The position numbers and the translations under genes were made by a program. From Bolinopsis microptera (lineage: Eukaryota > Ctenophora > Tentaculata > Lobata > Bolinopsidae): a DNA stretch of 64,000 nucleotides. Location: contig NC_087073.1 of assembly GCF_026151205.1 (NCBI RefSeq), positions 15,519,837 through 15,583,836 of the forward strand, in the 5' to 3' direction. Below, in pieces: positions 1 through 9,976 of the stretch; position 1 is the stretch's first letter; every line of letters starts with the position of its first letter. The notes under the pieces are model-generated. The model ran no database searches and was not told where the DNA came from. It saw only the letters and a program-made list of their open reading frames with translations.

Positions 1-1514
1 CATACTGATTACTGATACCCAAATTTAGAAGTTAAATGTAAGCGTTTCTGTACCGAAGGGCAAATCTTTGGACGGAATTTCTCTTCAGTTATCAATCAGT
101 TAATTATGAATGACATGAGATCCAATACTGAAAGTTAGATAAGGGCCGGAGAAAGCACCACAAAAGCAGGCACGTAGCCAGGAGGTGGGGGGGGGGCCCG
201 GGAAAATTGAACCCCAGAAAAAAAATAGAACCCCAGAAAAAAAATAAGCCCCCTAGTCCCCATGGTCGCCTGGTAACTGGGCTGTGTTTATGACTGCAGT
301 CTGTACTGTTAAAACGGCAGGCAATTGCAGACTTCAGCATTTGACATTTCGTAAATTATTCCCAAATCCCATTATATTTATACATGTACTTATTCCATTC
401 AATGTGGCAAGTACTGACTACTGAGTTCGGTAGGGACTGGTAAGACATTTTGGCATTTTCTTAGAGCTTAATTTCCAGCGAAAAATTAAAGAGCAGTAGT
501 GCCACAGGGCCTAGATCGACCGTAAGAAATGTCAAAATCTTAAGACGATGAGGCCTGAGTAAGTCGTAAAACTAAATTCTGATTGGAGAATGCAGATTGC
601 TGTTGTTCAGTTACCAAATTTACGTGAGTACTTGATTCTTTTCAGTATTAGTTTATTTCTGTCCTCCAAATTTCTTTAATGCCAAATGTCGTCTAATACA
701 CCTTATTTCTCAAACATTTTCCGGGGGCTGCGCCCGCCGCCCCCCTAACCCCCCGCACAGGGGCTCCGCCTCTTGACCCCGCTGGGAGCTGCGCGCCGAG
801 TTGGACTCGTCGACGGAACAAATATTTTACGAGTATCACCCGTTAAGACCCCTGAGCTGCCGGCTGCCGCAGCTTGCTCGCTTCGCTCGCTACGCAGCTG
901 AGTTAATCGCGTCGGCTCGCTTCGCTCGCCGAGGCCCCCCCAAAGAAAAATTCTGGCTACGTGCCTGCACAAAAGGGAAAATCATATTTATATTTGTCCA
1001 ATTATAGTCCTATTTTCAGGGATTGGGATGAAATTTCCTGAACCGAAATTTCATAGTTTTGACTGAATTTTGTCCAGTAACAGACTAGTCAGTTAGCTAT
1101 GATATACTTATATTTATAGATGACATATGACACAATTGAGGTGCCGGAAGTCTGATCATTCCAGTCGGAGGAAGCGGCTACCGGACAACTGAACCCAATT
1201 TGGACTTTTCCTAGACAGGGTAGCTTGGGAAAATAATTATAAACCCAATCAGACTACCTAATTAACTTTGAAACGACAACTGAACCCAATCGTCACTAGA
1301 AATCACTAACAGTTTAACAGGTTTCCAAATACCGTTCTAGTTTAGCTGCTGCATGGTTTCTAGTGCTATAATTTCGGAGACAAAACAGAGACAATATTTC
1401 ATTATGTTAATTTGAAAAGGTAATTCCTTCCACCATGTTACTGGTCCGGGGATATTCAGGATCCACCATAATGGTGCAGAAGTGGTTCCAAAACTCAGTC
1501 GGATACTTGGGGGT

Positions 1515-1663
1515 CAGGGACAAAAGGATTTCGCGATTATTTTGGTCAAAAATCGCGGTACCGCGAAATTTAACAGGCTATACATTAAACTATACATAAA
1601 ATTTGTCACGGAGAATGGGAAATTTCGCGATTTCGTACATGCCGCGAAATCCTTTTGTCTCTG
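1515..1663. mobile_element. hAT-like MITE nested in the MULE element
   Basis: A 149-base element with 21-base terminal inverted repeats differing at one position; they begin CAGGGACAAAAGG on the left and CAGAGACAAAAGG when the right end is read inverted. A perfect 8-base direct duplication, TTGGGGGT, flanks it at 1507-1514 and 1664-1671, which is diagnostic of hAT-type insertion. There is no coding capacity. A related fragment lies at 59235-59339. Confidence 0.88.
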
Positions 1664-1685
1664 TTGGGGGTGGATCTAGGACCAG

Positions 1686-2159
1686 TCAAGTTAGCCAAAC
1701 CAAGATAACTACGTTCAAAGTATAGTGTACCACATCCATGAGCAAAGGATAAGTACTGGCAATGCGAATGGACAGAGCCTCAAACGCGTCATCAATAATG
1801 GACAATGGCACGAATGCCAGAAATGCCACAAGCCTAGAGGCTCGAGCAAATTCCTTGTCACTGCGGTATTGGACCTTCTGAACACTCTGACAAAGGTGAA
1901 AGAAGCAGTTCATCAAGTTGAACTTTTCTAACACCTTCGAAAAAGCGTTCATTGCTGCCTTCTCGAAATTAATCATTATGATACCATCATCAATATTACA
2001 AACAGCACTCTTTATAATATTCAACAAAAATATATACGTCTTCTCCGTCTTGTCAGAAAGTAGAGCGAACACCAAAGGGATGCACTTCTTGTCGATGACA
2101 GCGTGGATGGAGTAACTCTGTTGGAAAATCCTAGGGCAGACATAGACTGTGACCACCAT
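1686..2159 (-). pseudogene. MULE transposase domain fragment
   Basis: An open frame of 157 residues resembling the central part of the MULE transposase domain: a CPRIFQQSYSIHA segment, then PLVFALLSDKTEKTY, then INFEKAAMNAF, then CFFHLCQSVQ. In intact relatives the third block normally reads T-D-F-E; here the catalytic aspartate position appears to be asparagine (INFE). The N-terminal catalytic region and C-terminus are missing. It lies inside the 1176-3038 element and is a decayed, non-functional remnant. The family call rests on motif order recalled from family knowledge. Confidence 0.75.
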
Positions 2160-3365
2160 CTCTCTTCCTATTGTATTGATCCGAACTGTATAACAAGCGT
2201 ACTAATAGATGACAAGGTCTCAGGTGCCTTTCGATCGCGAGATCTGATCTAACAAGCTTACGTGTTCACGAAGCGTGCCGAAAAGGATACGATCCACTGC
2301 TCCTCAAGCATCGAGATCCGACCCAGGGCTCGAGATCTGAACCATGGCAGGCCCTCCCAAAGCATCAGGAGTCACGACATCTGAGTCAAGTAACCTGAGC
2401 CAAGTATCCAGCGTGCTAATGGTGCGTTCCATCAGCTTTGGACGACATGAAACAGTGGAACTATAAGAACGCCCATCAAGGCTAACTTTCAAAGCTAGAC
2501 GGACACGTTGTCAGAATGCCAGAGACACAGTTTCCCAATTTTTACTGGATTAGAAACCAAACTATGGGAAGAGACTGAGAGGACGACTCCGTAAAGGCTG
2601 GATGGCCTGTGTTCTCGAGGATGCGGCTGACAGGTGTCGATAACATCAGCAGAGACGCAGTAAAACAGTTAGAAGAGATGTTTGTGATGCAGGCCACTCC
2701 AAAGACTAGGAGGAGACCTCTTCAATCTTCATGTAGCATGAAGGGTAAGCACAGGGCTCCAATGCTCTAAATTACAGTGGTCATGATCTATCCTATAGTG
2801 ATAATGACCACTGCACAGTCCCCTGCGAAGAAGGAGAACCTGAAAATCCGATCGTTGGGTTCAGTTGTCGTATTTCCTTGGGTTCAGTTGTCGTATTTCC
2901 AATTTGGGTGCAGTTGGGATATGACCTGGGTTCAGTTGTCGTTTTGGGATTTAAGCTGATTGGTCACCCAATTAAGCTGGTTGGGTGCCTGTTAACTGCG
3001 TGGGAACTAGGTTCAATTGGGTTCAGTTGTCTGCCACCCGAGGATGCATACAACAGCTACAACTTTACAAAATGAAAATTCATATTCTTCCATTTCTGTC
3101 CCATTTTCAAGTAATGGAATTTTTGCCGAGTGACCAATTAGTCAGTTAAATATAAATGGTTATGATACAATTGAGTTTTTTGAAATCTTATTCCAGTCGG
3201 AGGAAACTAAGTACAACACTACAAATCTATTAGTATTACATTTATTGAGCCATGTAACGTAATTCAAATTGTAACTTTTCGTCCTTACCTGGGGACCTCA
3301 GGCTATCATGTTCATAAACATAAAGATTAGGCTGAATGACAGGCTGAGCGCGGCCCAGTAAGTCT

Positions 3366-3397
3366 CGTCCATGACAAAGGCGTGGGCCGAAACGTCG
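3366..3397 (+). ncRNA. degenerate Penelope-type hammerhead motif (copy A)
   Basis: The segment shows CGTCC, then a core-like ATGACAA, then a short stem GGC-GTGG-GCC, then GAAACGTCG. This is the layout of the minimal type I hammerhead ribozymes of Penelope-like elements. The core CUGANGA is degraded at two positions normally needed for catalysis (first C, and the G before the last A), so it should be inactive. The same sequence lies at 63468-63499. Confidence 0.4.
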
Positions 3398-4134
3398 ATA
3401 ACTATTTGTTTGAAAAACTGAGTGGAGACTCTCACTTTATTCCAAAACATCAATTATATGATCGACCCACTCAAAAGAGCGAAAACAGATTGTTATAAAT
3501 GGTATATGTTAAAATGAGTATTATGTAATCCGCTATCGTGTCCACTGCCGTAGTGTTTACTGCTGCGGTAGTCGTGCCCGGTGAATAATGAATAAATATA
3601 ATTTGCGGACTCTATAAATTTTTGTAAATCGTGGTCATTGAATTTGAGGGCTAACATTTTTAATACATCCGAGCTAATCATGGTGAAATGAAACAAATCG
3701 ATAGTCACAAATTTTTTTAAAGACCTATTTCATCAGTTAAAGTTTCGCTAAAAAGAGATTTACACTATTTTAAAAGAAATTTACACCATTTTAAAAGAAA
3801 AATTCTTACATTTGATAGTAAAAAGGAGGTCAATCAATATAATAAAAATCAAACACCATGCTTGAAGTAGGTACCCTGTACTGAGGGCTCATCTTGTTTG
3901 TTTAAAAGCATGAATCAGGGATTTAAAATTACCAAGGGAAATACAACACAATTTACAAATGTCATTATAAGACAAGGTGAGTGATCACAAAAAACCCGTA
4001 AAATGTCCTCTTTGGACTTTATATTGTCATTCACTATAATAATCATCTGATTCAGATTACATTTAACCTTGTCAACAGAGGACTTCCCAACTTGAGGCAG
4101 CCTAAGTTAGAGTGGAATCTTTACTAACCCAATT

Positions 4135-6567
4135 TTAAGATGAATGAACAGCCTTAGAATCAGCCCCCGTTTTAGCAACATCTCCATTTGTTGAAGAATC
4201 TTTAGAAGCATCTGCAGTTTGAGAAGCATCTGCAGTTTGAGAAGCATCTGCAGTTTGAGAAGCATCTGCAGTTTGAGAAGCATCTGCAGTTTTAGAAGCA
4301 TCTGCAGTTTTAGAAGCATCTGCAGTTTTAGAAGCATCTGCAGTTTTAGAAGCATCTGCAGTTTTAGAAGCATCTGCAGTTTTAGAAGCATCTGCAGTTT
4401 TAGAAGCATCTGCAGTTTTAGAAGCATCTGCAGTTTTAGAAGCATCTGCAGTTTTAGAAGCATCTGCAGTTTTAGAAGCATCTGCAGTTTTAGAAGCATC
4501 TGCAGTTTTAGAAGCATCTGCAGTTTTAGAAGCATCTGCAGTTTTAGAAGCATCTGCAGTTTTAGAAGCATCTGCAGTTTTAGAAGCATCTGCAGTTTTA
4601 GAAGCATCTGCAGTTTTAGAAGCATCTGCAGTTTTAGAAGCATCTGCAGTTTTAGAAGCATCTGCAGTTTTAGAAGCATCTGCAGTTTTAGAAGCATCTG
4701 CAGTTTTAGAAGCATCTGCAGTTTTATTGGCAGTATCATCAGATTTAACCTCTTTATCTGCAGACGAACCTTTTGAGACATCAAAGTTAACGATTTTGTT
4801 AGAATCTTTGTCATCTGATTCATCTTTGTCTGTTTGCTTTTCAACTGTTTTATCAGCTTCGGTATTCTCGCTCTTATCGGTTGAATTTCCTTCAACGGCC
4901 TTTGTTTCAGATGCTTTATCGGCCGTATTGTCCAGGACTACAACAGGTTCTTCCTTCAGCAACTCAGTTTCAACCTTCTGAAAATGTGAGAACTTGTCAA
5001 CTTGTGTTAAATTCAAATAATTTGCTAAATTAAAACTTCATTTGCACATCGAAAAAGTTTTAAGATTTGGTTGTCGTGAGCTTTATCTTATTACAATCGA
5101 ATGGTGATTTCTAGAATTAATGATACATCCAATTCCACCAAAGACAGGTGCATATATTAAAAAATAATTATGAACCGAAGAGAAACTAAAGTTTTATTTT
5201 CTTTCGACAAGTTTGTTTTAAAAGTTGATCAGATCATCAAAGAAACTTAGTTGTACCTTATGATCGGCGGGTTGGGGAGGAGGTTTTGTTGGAAACAGTT
5301 TGTTGACATCGAATGCTGGATTCTTCTTCAGTTCATCTTCGCTCACGGATACAACTTCACTGTTTTTACCAGCATCTTTCGTTTCCTCGCCGTCACTTGA
5401 TTTCTCTGCATCATCACTAGATTTGTCTTCATCAGAATTTTTGTCGCCAGCACCTGATTTTGCAGCATCATCAGTTTTGACAACACCACTAGTTTTTGCT
5501 GCACCATCAGTTTTTTCACCACCACTAGGTTTTGCTGCACCATCAGATTTGTCACCACCACTCGATTTTGCTGCATCATCAGATTTGTCACCACCACTCG
5601 ATTTTGCTGCATCATCAAATTTGTCACCACCACTCGATTTTGCTGCGTCATCAGTTTTGTCACTGCCACTAGATTTTGCTGCACCATCAGTTTTGACACT
5701 GTCAGATTTCGTTGCACCATCAGTTTTTACACTATCAGATTTTGCTGCACCATCAGTTTTGACACTATCAGATTTTGCAGCATCATCAGTTTTTTCACCG
5801 CCACCAGATTCTGCTGCACCATCAGTTTTGACACTATCAGATTCTGCTGCACCATCAGTTTTGACACTATCAGATTCTGCTGCACCATCAGTTTTGACAC
5901 TATCAGATTTTGCTGCATCATCAGTTTTGTCACCGCCACTAGATTTTGCTGCATCATCAGTTTTGACACTATCAGATTTTGCTACACTATCAGTTTTGTC
6001 ACCATCCGATTTCGCTGCACCATCAGTTTTGTCACTATCAGATTTTGCTGCACCATCAGTTTTGACCACCGTCATCTCTTGAAGGTTCGTCTTGTTGACA
6101 ACCACACTGGGATGAGGTTTATCATCTTCAGGTTCTGTGTCGGGTTCTGGTTTAGCAGAATCTGAGCCCTTTTCATTTTCCTGCGACTTCACTTCCTTTT
6201 TTGAATCAGCGCCGTCTTTAGACTCGGTGTCCGTTTTAAGTTGTTTCTCATCACCAGAACCAGCATTAGCCTCTTTGTTGTTATTGTCACCATTTGGTGT
6301 GGAAGGTTTTTGGGCCGTATCTTTCGCGACATCCGCCTTACTCTGGTCGACAACGGCAGCTTTCTGATTTTCGGGGACAGCAGGTTTCACAACTGCAGGC
6401 ACCGGTTCACCAGCCTGATTTCCATCGACAGCTTTAACATTTGCCGACTGGGTGCGTGGGACCCTCTTGTGAGGAGCAGCAGCTACTAAACAAAACGTGC
6501 ACAACAATATAATCCGTAGTAGCCCCCCGGACAAATCATTTCTTTTGTTCCCCCTTGATAGACGCAT
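4135..6567 (-). CDS. secreted acidic repeat protein, two exons
   Basis: Exon 1 is 6567-5257 and exon 2 is 4977-4135. The join uses donor AAG|GTACAA and acceptor TTTTCAG|AAG, phase 0, giving about 717 residues. I chose the Met at 6567 because it leaves an N-terminus of about 32 residues with a hydrophobic core (RIILLCTFCLVAAAP) typical of a signal peptide; an upstream in-frame Met at 6684 would add 39 residues before it. The mature protein is low complexity: an N-terminal Lys/Asp/Glu-rich part, then 11-12-residue units of the KSDSVKTDGAA and KSSGGDKSDDAA types, then in exon 2 a run of 29 TADAS hexads. It lacks Cys and recognisable folds, and is rich in Ser/Thr that could be O-glycosylated. I infer an extracellular matrix, mucus or cuticle-type role; I do not recognise the family. 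Confidence 0.8.
4207..4732. repeat. 18-base coding minisatellite (TADAS hexads)
   Basis: Twenty-nine tandem 18-base units encode (K/Q)TADAS in exon 2 of the secreted repeat protein. Four units next to the C-terminus carry Gln, the rest Lys. The units are almost identical at the DNA level, pointing to recent expansion or homogenisation. All frames stay open because the period is a multiple of three, which produces spurious ORFs on both strands. Confidence 0.97.
5440..6070. repeat. 33/36-base coding minisatellite
   Basis: Imperfect 33- and 36-base units in exon 1 encode 11- or 12-residue repeats with the core KTDGAA or KSDDAA. They are more diverged than the 18-base array in exon 2, so probably older. 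Confidence 0.92.
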
Positions 6568-6701
6568 TAACTTCTTCTTACCATCCCGCCTCAAAACCGC
6601 GGTAGCGGACTTGGGCACTGAGCACCACAAACTGACAAAGTTTCCACCGACACTGAGCTGAACTCTCCGAACTACAAATATCACGCACTAGAGAGCACTA
6701 C

Positions 6702-6709
6702 ACTTATAC
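6702..6709 (-). promoter_or_regulatory. possible TATA-like box upstream of the repeat-protein gene
   Basis: Read on the minus strand this is GTATAAGT, about 135 bases before the chosen start codon. Spacing allows a leader starting near 6675. There is no other support. Confidence 0.25.
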
Positions 6710-7087
6710 TTATCAGAGAAAAGAAGGTGCTATAAGGGCCGCGGGCGAAGAGGAGTGCAAATATATTACAGAAGGTTATAACGTAACAGTATTAAGATAA
6801 TGTGTACAACAGGTGTGTGCAGCTATGATTGAGAGTTGTTTAACAACAATGAGAGAGAGGGAGGGTGAGCCTCTAAATATGGAATAATTGTCAACATCGT
6901 CTCGCTGCCGCGAGAACAATTGCAAAGATTTAGATCAGTAGTCTACCAAATTTGTAGCATAATTATTATAAAACTCATGGGGCCGGTGTTGAAACAAAAG
7001 ATTTATTCAAAGTTCGCACAGTAAATGCTTTAGTTTTACGGATGATACAGGTAACCGTAAATATTTGTTACAAATATTTGCCCCGGT
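6710..7087. other. no gene seen
   Basis: AT-rich intergenic sequence upstream of the secreted repeat gene. No ORF, RNA gene or repeat was recognised. Confidence 0.6.
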
Positions 7088-7095
7088 ACAGTAGG

Positions 7096-7384
7096 CAGTG
7101 GCGTAACGTTGCCTGTTGGCGCCCCCCTGCCGAAAAAAGCGCCCCCCTGTTGGCGTCCCCTCCCCTTTTGGTGCCCCTCCCTAAAATTGGACAAATTAGG
7201 TGATTTTAGAGAATACGCCGGTAAAATCTCTAAAAAAGTGTGTATCTAGAGCAAAACGCGCAGTTTTGCTAGTACTTTAGTTAAGTTTTCGAAATTTTCC
7301 CACATTCAAACGACGATTTGGCGCCCCCCTAAGACGGCGCCCCCCTGCACAGCGGGGTCAGCAGGGCCTTTCGTTACACCACTG
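7096..7384. mobile_element. hAT-like MITE
   Basis: A 289-base non-coding element. Its ends are CAGTGGCGTAACG and, read inverted, CAGTGGTGTAACG (12 of 13 match). A perfect 8-base target duplication, ACAGTAGG, lies at 7088-7095 and 7385-7392. The inside holds repeated GGCGCCCCCCTG-type blocks near each end. The 8-base duplication and CAG terminus fit the hAT superfamily. Confidence 0.9.
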
Positions 7385-7392
7385 ACAGTAGG

Positions 7393-8190
7393 TACAAGAT
7401 ACCGCTTTGCGCGCGGGTCAGTAGGTTGTATATAAAGTAGCTAAGCCTACGAAGTGGGGGCGGTATATAATACAGCGTTATATTTATAATTATATAGTAG
7501 GGCAAGTCGGCACTGTAATGTAAATCATGATTGGGAGATTGCGCGGCGTGCCATGACACGTACGTATGATTTCGAAGATTTCGCAATATTTTTTATCGTC
7601 ATCAGCTGTTGTAAATGTAAATTCAGGGAATTGAAGAATGAAAAGTTTTCATTGAAAACACGCGTACACACTGAACTACTAAAGCTGAGATGCTAACTTA
7701 TTATTATTAACATGGAACCACTGCAGTGATCATGACTGGATTATGGAGGCCCATGGTGGGGGGGGGGGGGGAGGGGCCGAGGGGGGGAGTGTATGTAGCT
7801 TGTTTGATTCGGAATCAGCGTCCAAAAACACATTGAATGAAGATGTTTTCATACCCTTAGGCCTTAGCTTATAAGGGCCTTTTACGAATATAACTTTTTT
7901 TCAAATGTGGGTGAGAAATTTACTTTTAGCGGGAGCTCATGCAGGCACCTTCATATTGAGTAGCGAAAAGACCTGCTGCTGAGTACTTTGACTATATTAA
8001 GAGCTTCTTTGCTTTAAGTTCTGGTAGTGGTATCCACTCGATCCGAGGCGCTATGAGTATGACCTAGTCCATTTGTTTTGTTCTAGTCTTGTGCGGTGAG
8101 CAAAATATAGATGACTTGATTTCCTTGTCACTTATGGCATAATTACTATGAATATGATGGTAGATAATATCTTAATATAGTTCAAGTTAT
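7393..8190. other. no gene; contains a poly-G tract
   Basis: Intergenic. The only notable feature is a run of 14 G at 7758-7771 followed by further G-rich sequence to about 7798. Such a tract could form G-quadruplex DNA and is prone to assembly error. Confidence 0.6.
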
Positions 8191-9373
8191 TTGACCAAAA
8201 CCCATAATCATGGGTTTCATTCTCGGTATAATTTTGCATTTGATAACGGTCATTCAAATTGATATCATTGCCTTTTGTTCGGGAAAGAGAGACACTGGCA
8301 GCGCTCCACTCTACCCATGATTATGGGTTTTGGTCAAATATCATCTCTTTTTGATTATAATGTCAGGGTACTTTACAAAGCCGAAATGTAAACTCATAAT
8401 TTCATTAATATTAATAGGGAGGTGATTTCAACAATTTCGAAATTTTTCGTTTAAAACCATTTCCTTGTGTTTAGGTAAGTATATCGGTCGATCGGATCAC
8501 TGACTGAATATGCCATTTTATACTCATTCAAGTTGGCATTAAATTCATATATAATGACATTGAACTGTCGTGGCAAAGCAGAATTTGTTCAAAATCACGA
8601 ATGAGCAAAATTTTAACCTTTCGCACGTGCAAACCTTAAGCGGACGTTGCGTCCGCATCTAATATTGAATCACCGTCAATTTTGGCGTGATGGTGTTTTA
8701 TATATAGTTTGATAAGCATGAAAAGTTTCAAAGTATTTCAAGAAGAACTGTTATCACAACGGCACTCCAAAGTTGACAGAAATTGGTGAAAACAGCAATT
8801 TTCAGTGATTTTAGCAATTTTCTATCAATTTGGGCGTGGCCCCACGTGTGCAACTTTTCGATTTTCAACTTTAAAACTAGCCTATGACACAATTTAGATC
8901 TTTAGGAAGCAAAATTGAGCTCCACAACCCAAGGGATGGTGTAACACCAGAGAATACTAGAACGTAAAATTAGCGTTTTTATAAAATTATTCTTTAAAAA
9001 AGCACTAACTTCAATAGCGAATATCTTTATGAAGGAGCAAGCTAGAAACACTTTCCGGTAGATTTTGAGAATGCTTAAACAATTATCTTAGATGAAAATT
9101 TCCTCAAATTTTGAATAAAATTACTCCTCAATGGCGTAAAATCGATTTGAAAAATGACTACTTTGTGAAAAATCAAGTTTTAAAAATGGTTAACTTGATG
9201 ACGTCATCAAGTGGTGATGATGACGTTGAATTACTTTTTAACATAATGTAAACTGAAGTCTAAACAATTATCTTCAAGACCTGTGGTCCGAAATGGCTGT
9301 ATCTTTTATACTTCAGAATTTACGGACACTTAAATACAGGCTATAATTCACTGGCAAAGCGTCTATCCCTGAA
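8191..9373 (+). repeat. palindrome unit 1, left arm mostly deleted
   Basis: The unit begins with the short outer arm ACCAAAACCCATAATCATGGGT and then jumps straight into the right arm, ending TGATTATGGGTTTTGGTCAA at about 8337. The hairpin seen in the other three units has therefore lost most of its left arm and its loop. The 1 kb body that follows (to AAGCGTCTATCCCTGAA) matches the other units, including the 16-base palindrome TTGATGACGTCATCAA at 9195-9210. Confidence 0.85.
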
Positions 9374-9545
9374 TATATATATATATGTATATATGTATAT
9401 ATATATGCTCGCCTAGTTTACTAAGCTTGAGCACTCTAGGGAATGAATAGATCTACCGCTCAGCTTAAATGCAAAGCTCCTAACTTGTAATGAGTTTGTA
9501 GAGCACTCTGGTACCTATGTAATTCCCTCATTATTAAGGCCTTGG

Positions 9546-9556
9546 TGGCCCAGTGG
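9546..9556 (+). promoter_or_regulatory. Pol III A box, HHR repeat copy 1
   Basis: TGGCCCAGTGG matches the A-box consensus TRGYNNANNNG at every position. It lies 33 bases before the B box at 9589-9599 (GGTTCAATACC, full match to GWTCRANNC). The surrounding sequence is tRNA-like but the stems are imperfect, so it is a SINE-type promoter rather than a tRNA gene. Confidence 0.82.
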
Positions 9557-9588
9557 CGCGGCGTTGGGCCAGTAATCGCAAGGTTGCT

Positions 9589-9599
9589 GGTTCAATACC
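9589..9599 (+). promoter_or_regulatory. Pol III B box, HHR repeat copy 1
   Basis: GGTTCAATACC contains GTTCAATAC, which fits the B-box consensus exactly and is correctly spaced from the A box. Confidence 0.82.
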
Positions 9600-9632
9600 C
9601 GCCATCGGCAAAACCAACCTTGATGATTTGAG

Positions 9633-9675
9633 CCATACTGATGAGTCCTAATAGGACGAAACACTGTGTCTATGG
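9633..9675 (+). ncRNA. type I hammerhead ribozyme, copy 1
   Basis: Stem I is CCATA (9633-9637) with TATGG (9671-9675). The core CTGATGA is 9638-9644. Stem II is GTCC (9645-9648) with GGAC (9654-9657) around a TAATA loop. GAAA is 9658-9661. Stem III is three pairs, ACA with TGT, closed by a CTG loop. The cleavage triplet ends in C at 9670. All conserved core bases are present. The very short stem III is typical of animal satellite hammerheads, which often cleave efficiently only as dimers; a tandem partner is present 277 bases on. Confidence 0.93.
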
Positions 9676-9822
9676 ATATATATGCTCGCCTAGTTTACTA
9701 AGCTTGAGCACTCTAGGGAATGAATAGATCTACCGCTCAGCTTAAATGCAAAGCTCCTAACTTGTAATGAGTTTGTAGAGCACTCTGGTACCTATGTAAT
9801 TCCCTCATTATTAAGGCCTTGG

Positions 9823-9876
9823 TGGCCCAGTGGCGCGGCGTTGGGCCAGTAATCGCAAGGTTGCTGGTTCAATACC
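9823..9876 (+). promoter_or_regulatory. Pol III A and B boxes, HHR repeat copy 2
   Basis: Same A box (9823-9833) and B box (9866-9876) as in copy 1, shifted by 277 bases. Confidence 0.8.
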
Positions 9877-9909
9877 CGCCATCGGCAAAACCAACCTTGA
9901 TGATTTGAG

Positions 9910-9952
9910 CCATACTGATGAGTCCTAATAGGACGAAACACTGTGTCTATGG
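9910..9952 (+). ncRNA. type I hammerhead ribozyme, copy 2
   Basis: Identical to copy 1 through core and stems; predicted cleavage after 9947. The base composition after stem I differs slightly (TATGGATATG rather than TATGGATATA) as the repeat runs out into the flanking microsatellite. Confidence 0.92.
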
Positions 9953-9976
9953 ATATGTATATATGTATGTATATAT

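Larger units (their letters stand above)
1176..3038 (-). mobile_element. MULE-type DNA transposon, inserted in repeat copy A
   Basis: This segment interrupts repeat copy A exactly where copy B is continuous. A perfect 17-base inverted repeat begins GACAACTGAACCC at 1184-1200 and ends at 3015-3031. The motif GGGTTCAGTTGTC recurs several times just inside the right end (2855-2945), as subterminal repeats. Flanks GGAGGAAGC (1167-1175) and CGAGGATGC (3039-3047) look like a 9-base target duplication with two changes, the size expected for Mutator-like elements. The one recognisable ORF is a MULE transposase fragment on the minus strand. At 1.86 kb the element appears internally deleted and cannot be autonomous. 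Confidence 0.82.
1..3909. repeat. dispersed repeat, copy A (interrupted)
   Basis: Positions 1-1175 and 3048-3909 match 61939-64000 nearly base for base, in the same orientation. The 1.87 kb between the two matching blocks is absent from the other copy and is a transposon insertion described separately. The repeat includes a G-run near 185, a GC-rich block at 720-950 with CGCTTCGCTCGC-type inverted motifs, and a decayed hammerhead-like motif near 3366. No convincing ORF is present. Both copies are cut by the window ends, so true termini and full length are unknown. It may be a non-autonomous relative of a Penelope-like element, but that is inference. Confidence 0.9.
9407..9952 (+). mobile_element. 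tandem dimer of a tRNA-like plus hammerhead ribozyme retroelement
   Basis: Two head-to-tail copies with a 277-base period (GCTCGCCTAG starts at 9407 and 9684), apparently identical across the unit. Each holds, in order: a roughly 130-base leader, a tRNA-related region with matches to Pol III A and B boxes, and a complete hammerhead ribozyme. Cleavage at the two ribozymes (after 9670 and after 9947) would release exactly 277 nt. The dimer sits in (AT)n/TATG microsatellite sequence between two palindrome units. Tandem HHR repeats of this kind are known as metazoan retrozymes, and the Schistosoma Sm-alpha repeat similarly joins a Pol III promoter to a hammerhead. Mobility and transcription here are inferred. 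Confidence 0.9.

Noticed and set aside
4207-4732. CRISPR-like regular repetition
   Set aside because: There are no unique spacers; the units are contiguous and in frame within a eukaryotic exon.
4219-4776. Long plus-strand and second minus-strand frames across the 18-base array (RSICSF and KLQMLL repeats)
   Set aside because: They are shadows: an 18-base period with no stops stays open in several frames. Only the TADAS frame joins to a signal-peptide exon by a proper splice.
9538-9610. A functional tRNA gene
   Set aside because: A and B boxes are perfect but the acceptor and T stems do not pair properly, and it is embedded in the HHR repeat twice; it is a tRNA-derived promoter module.
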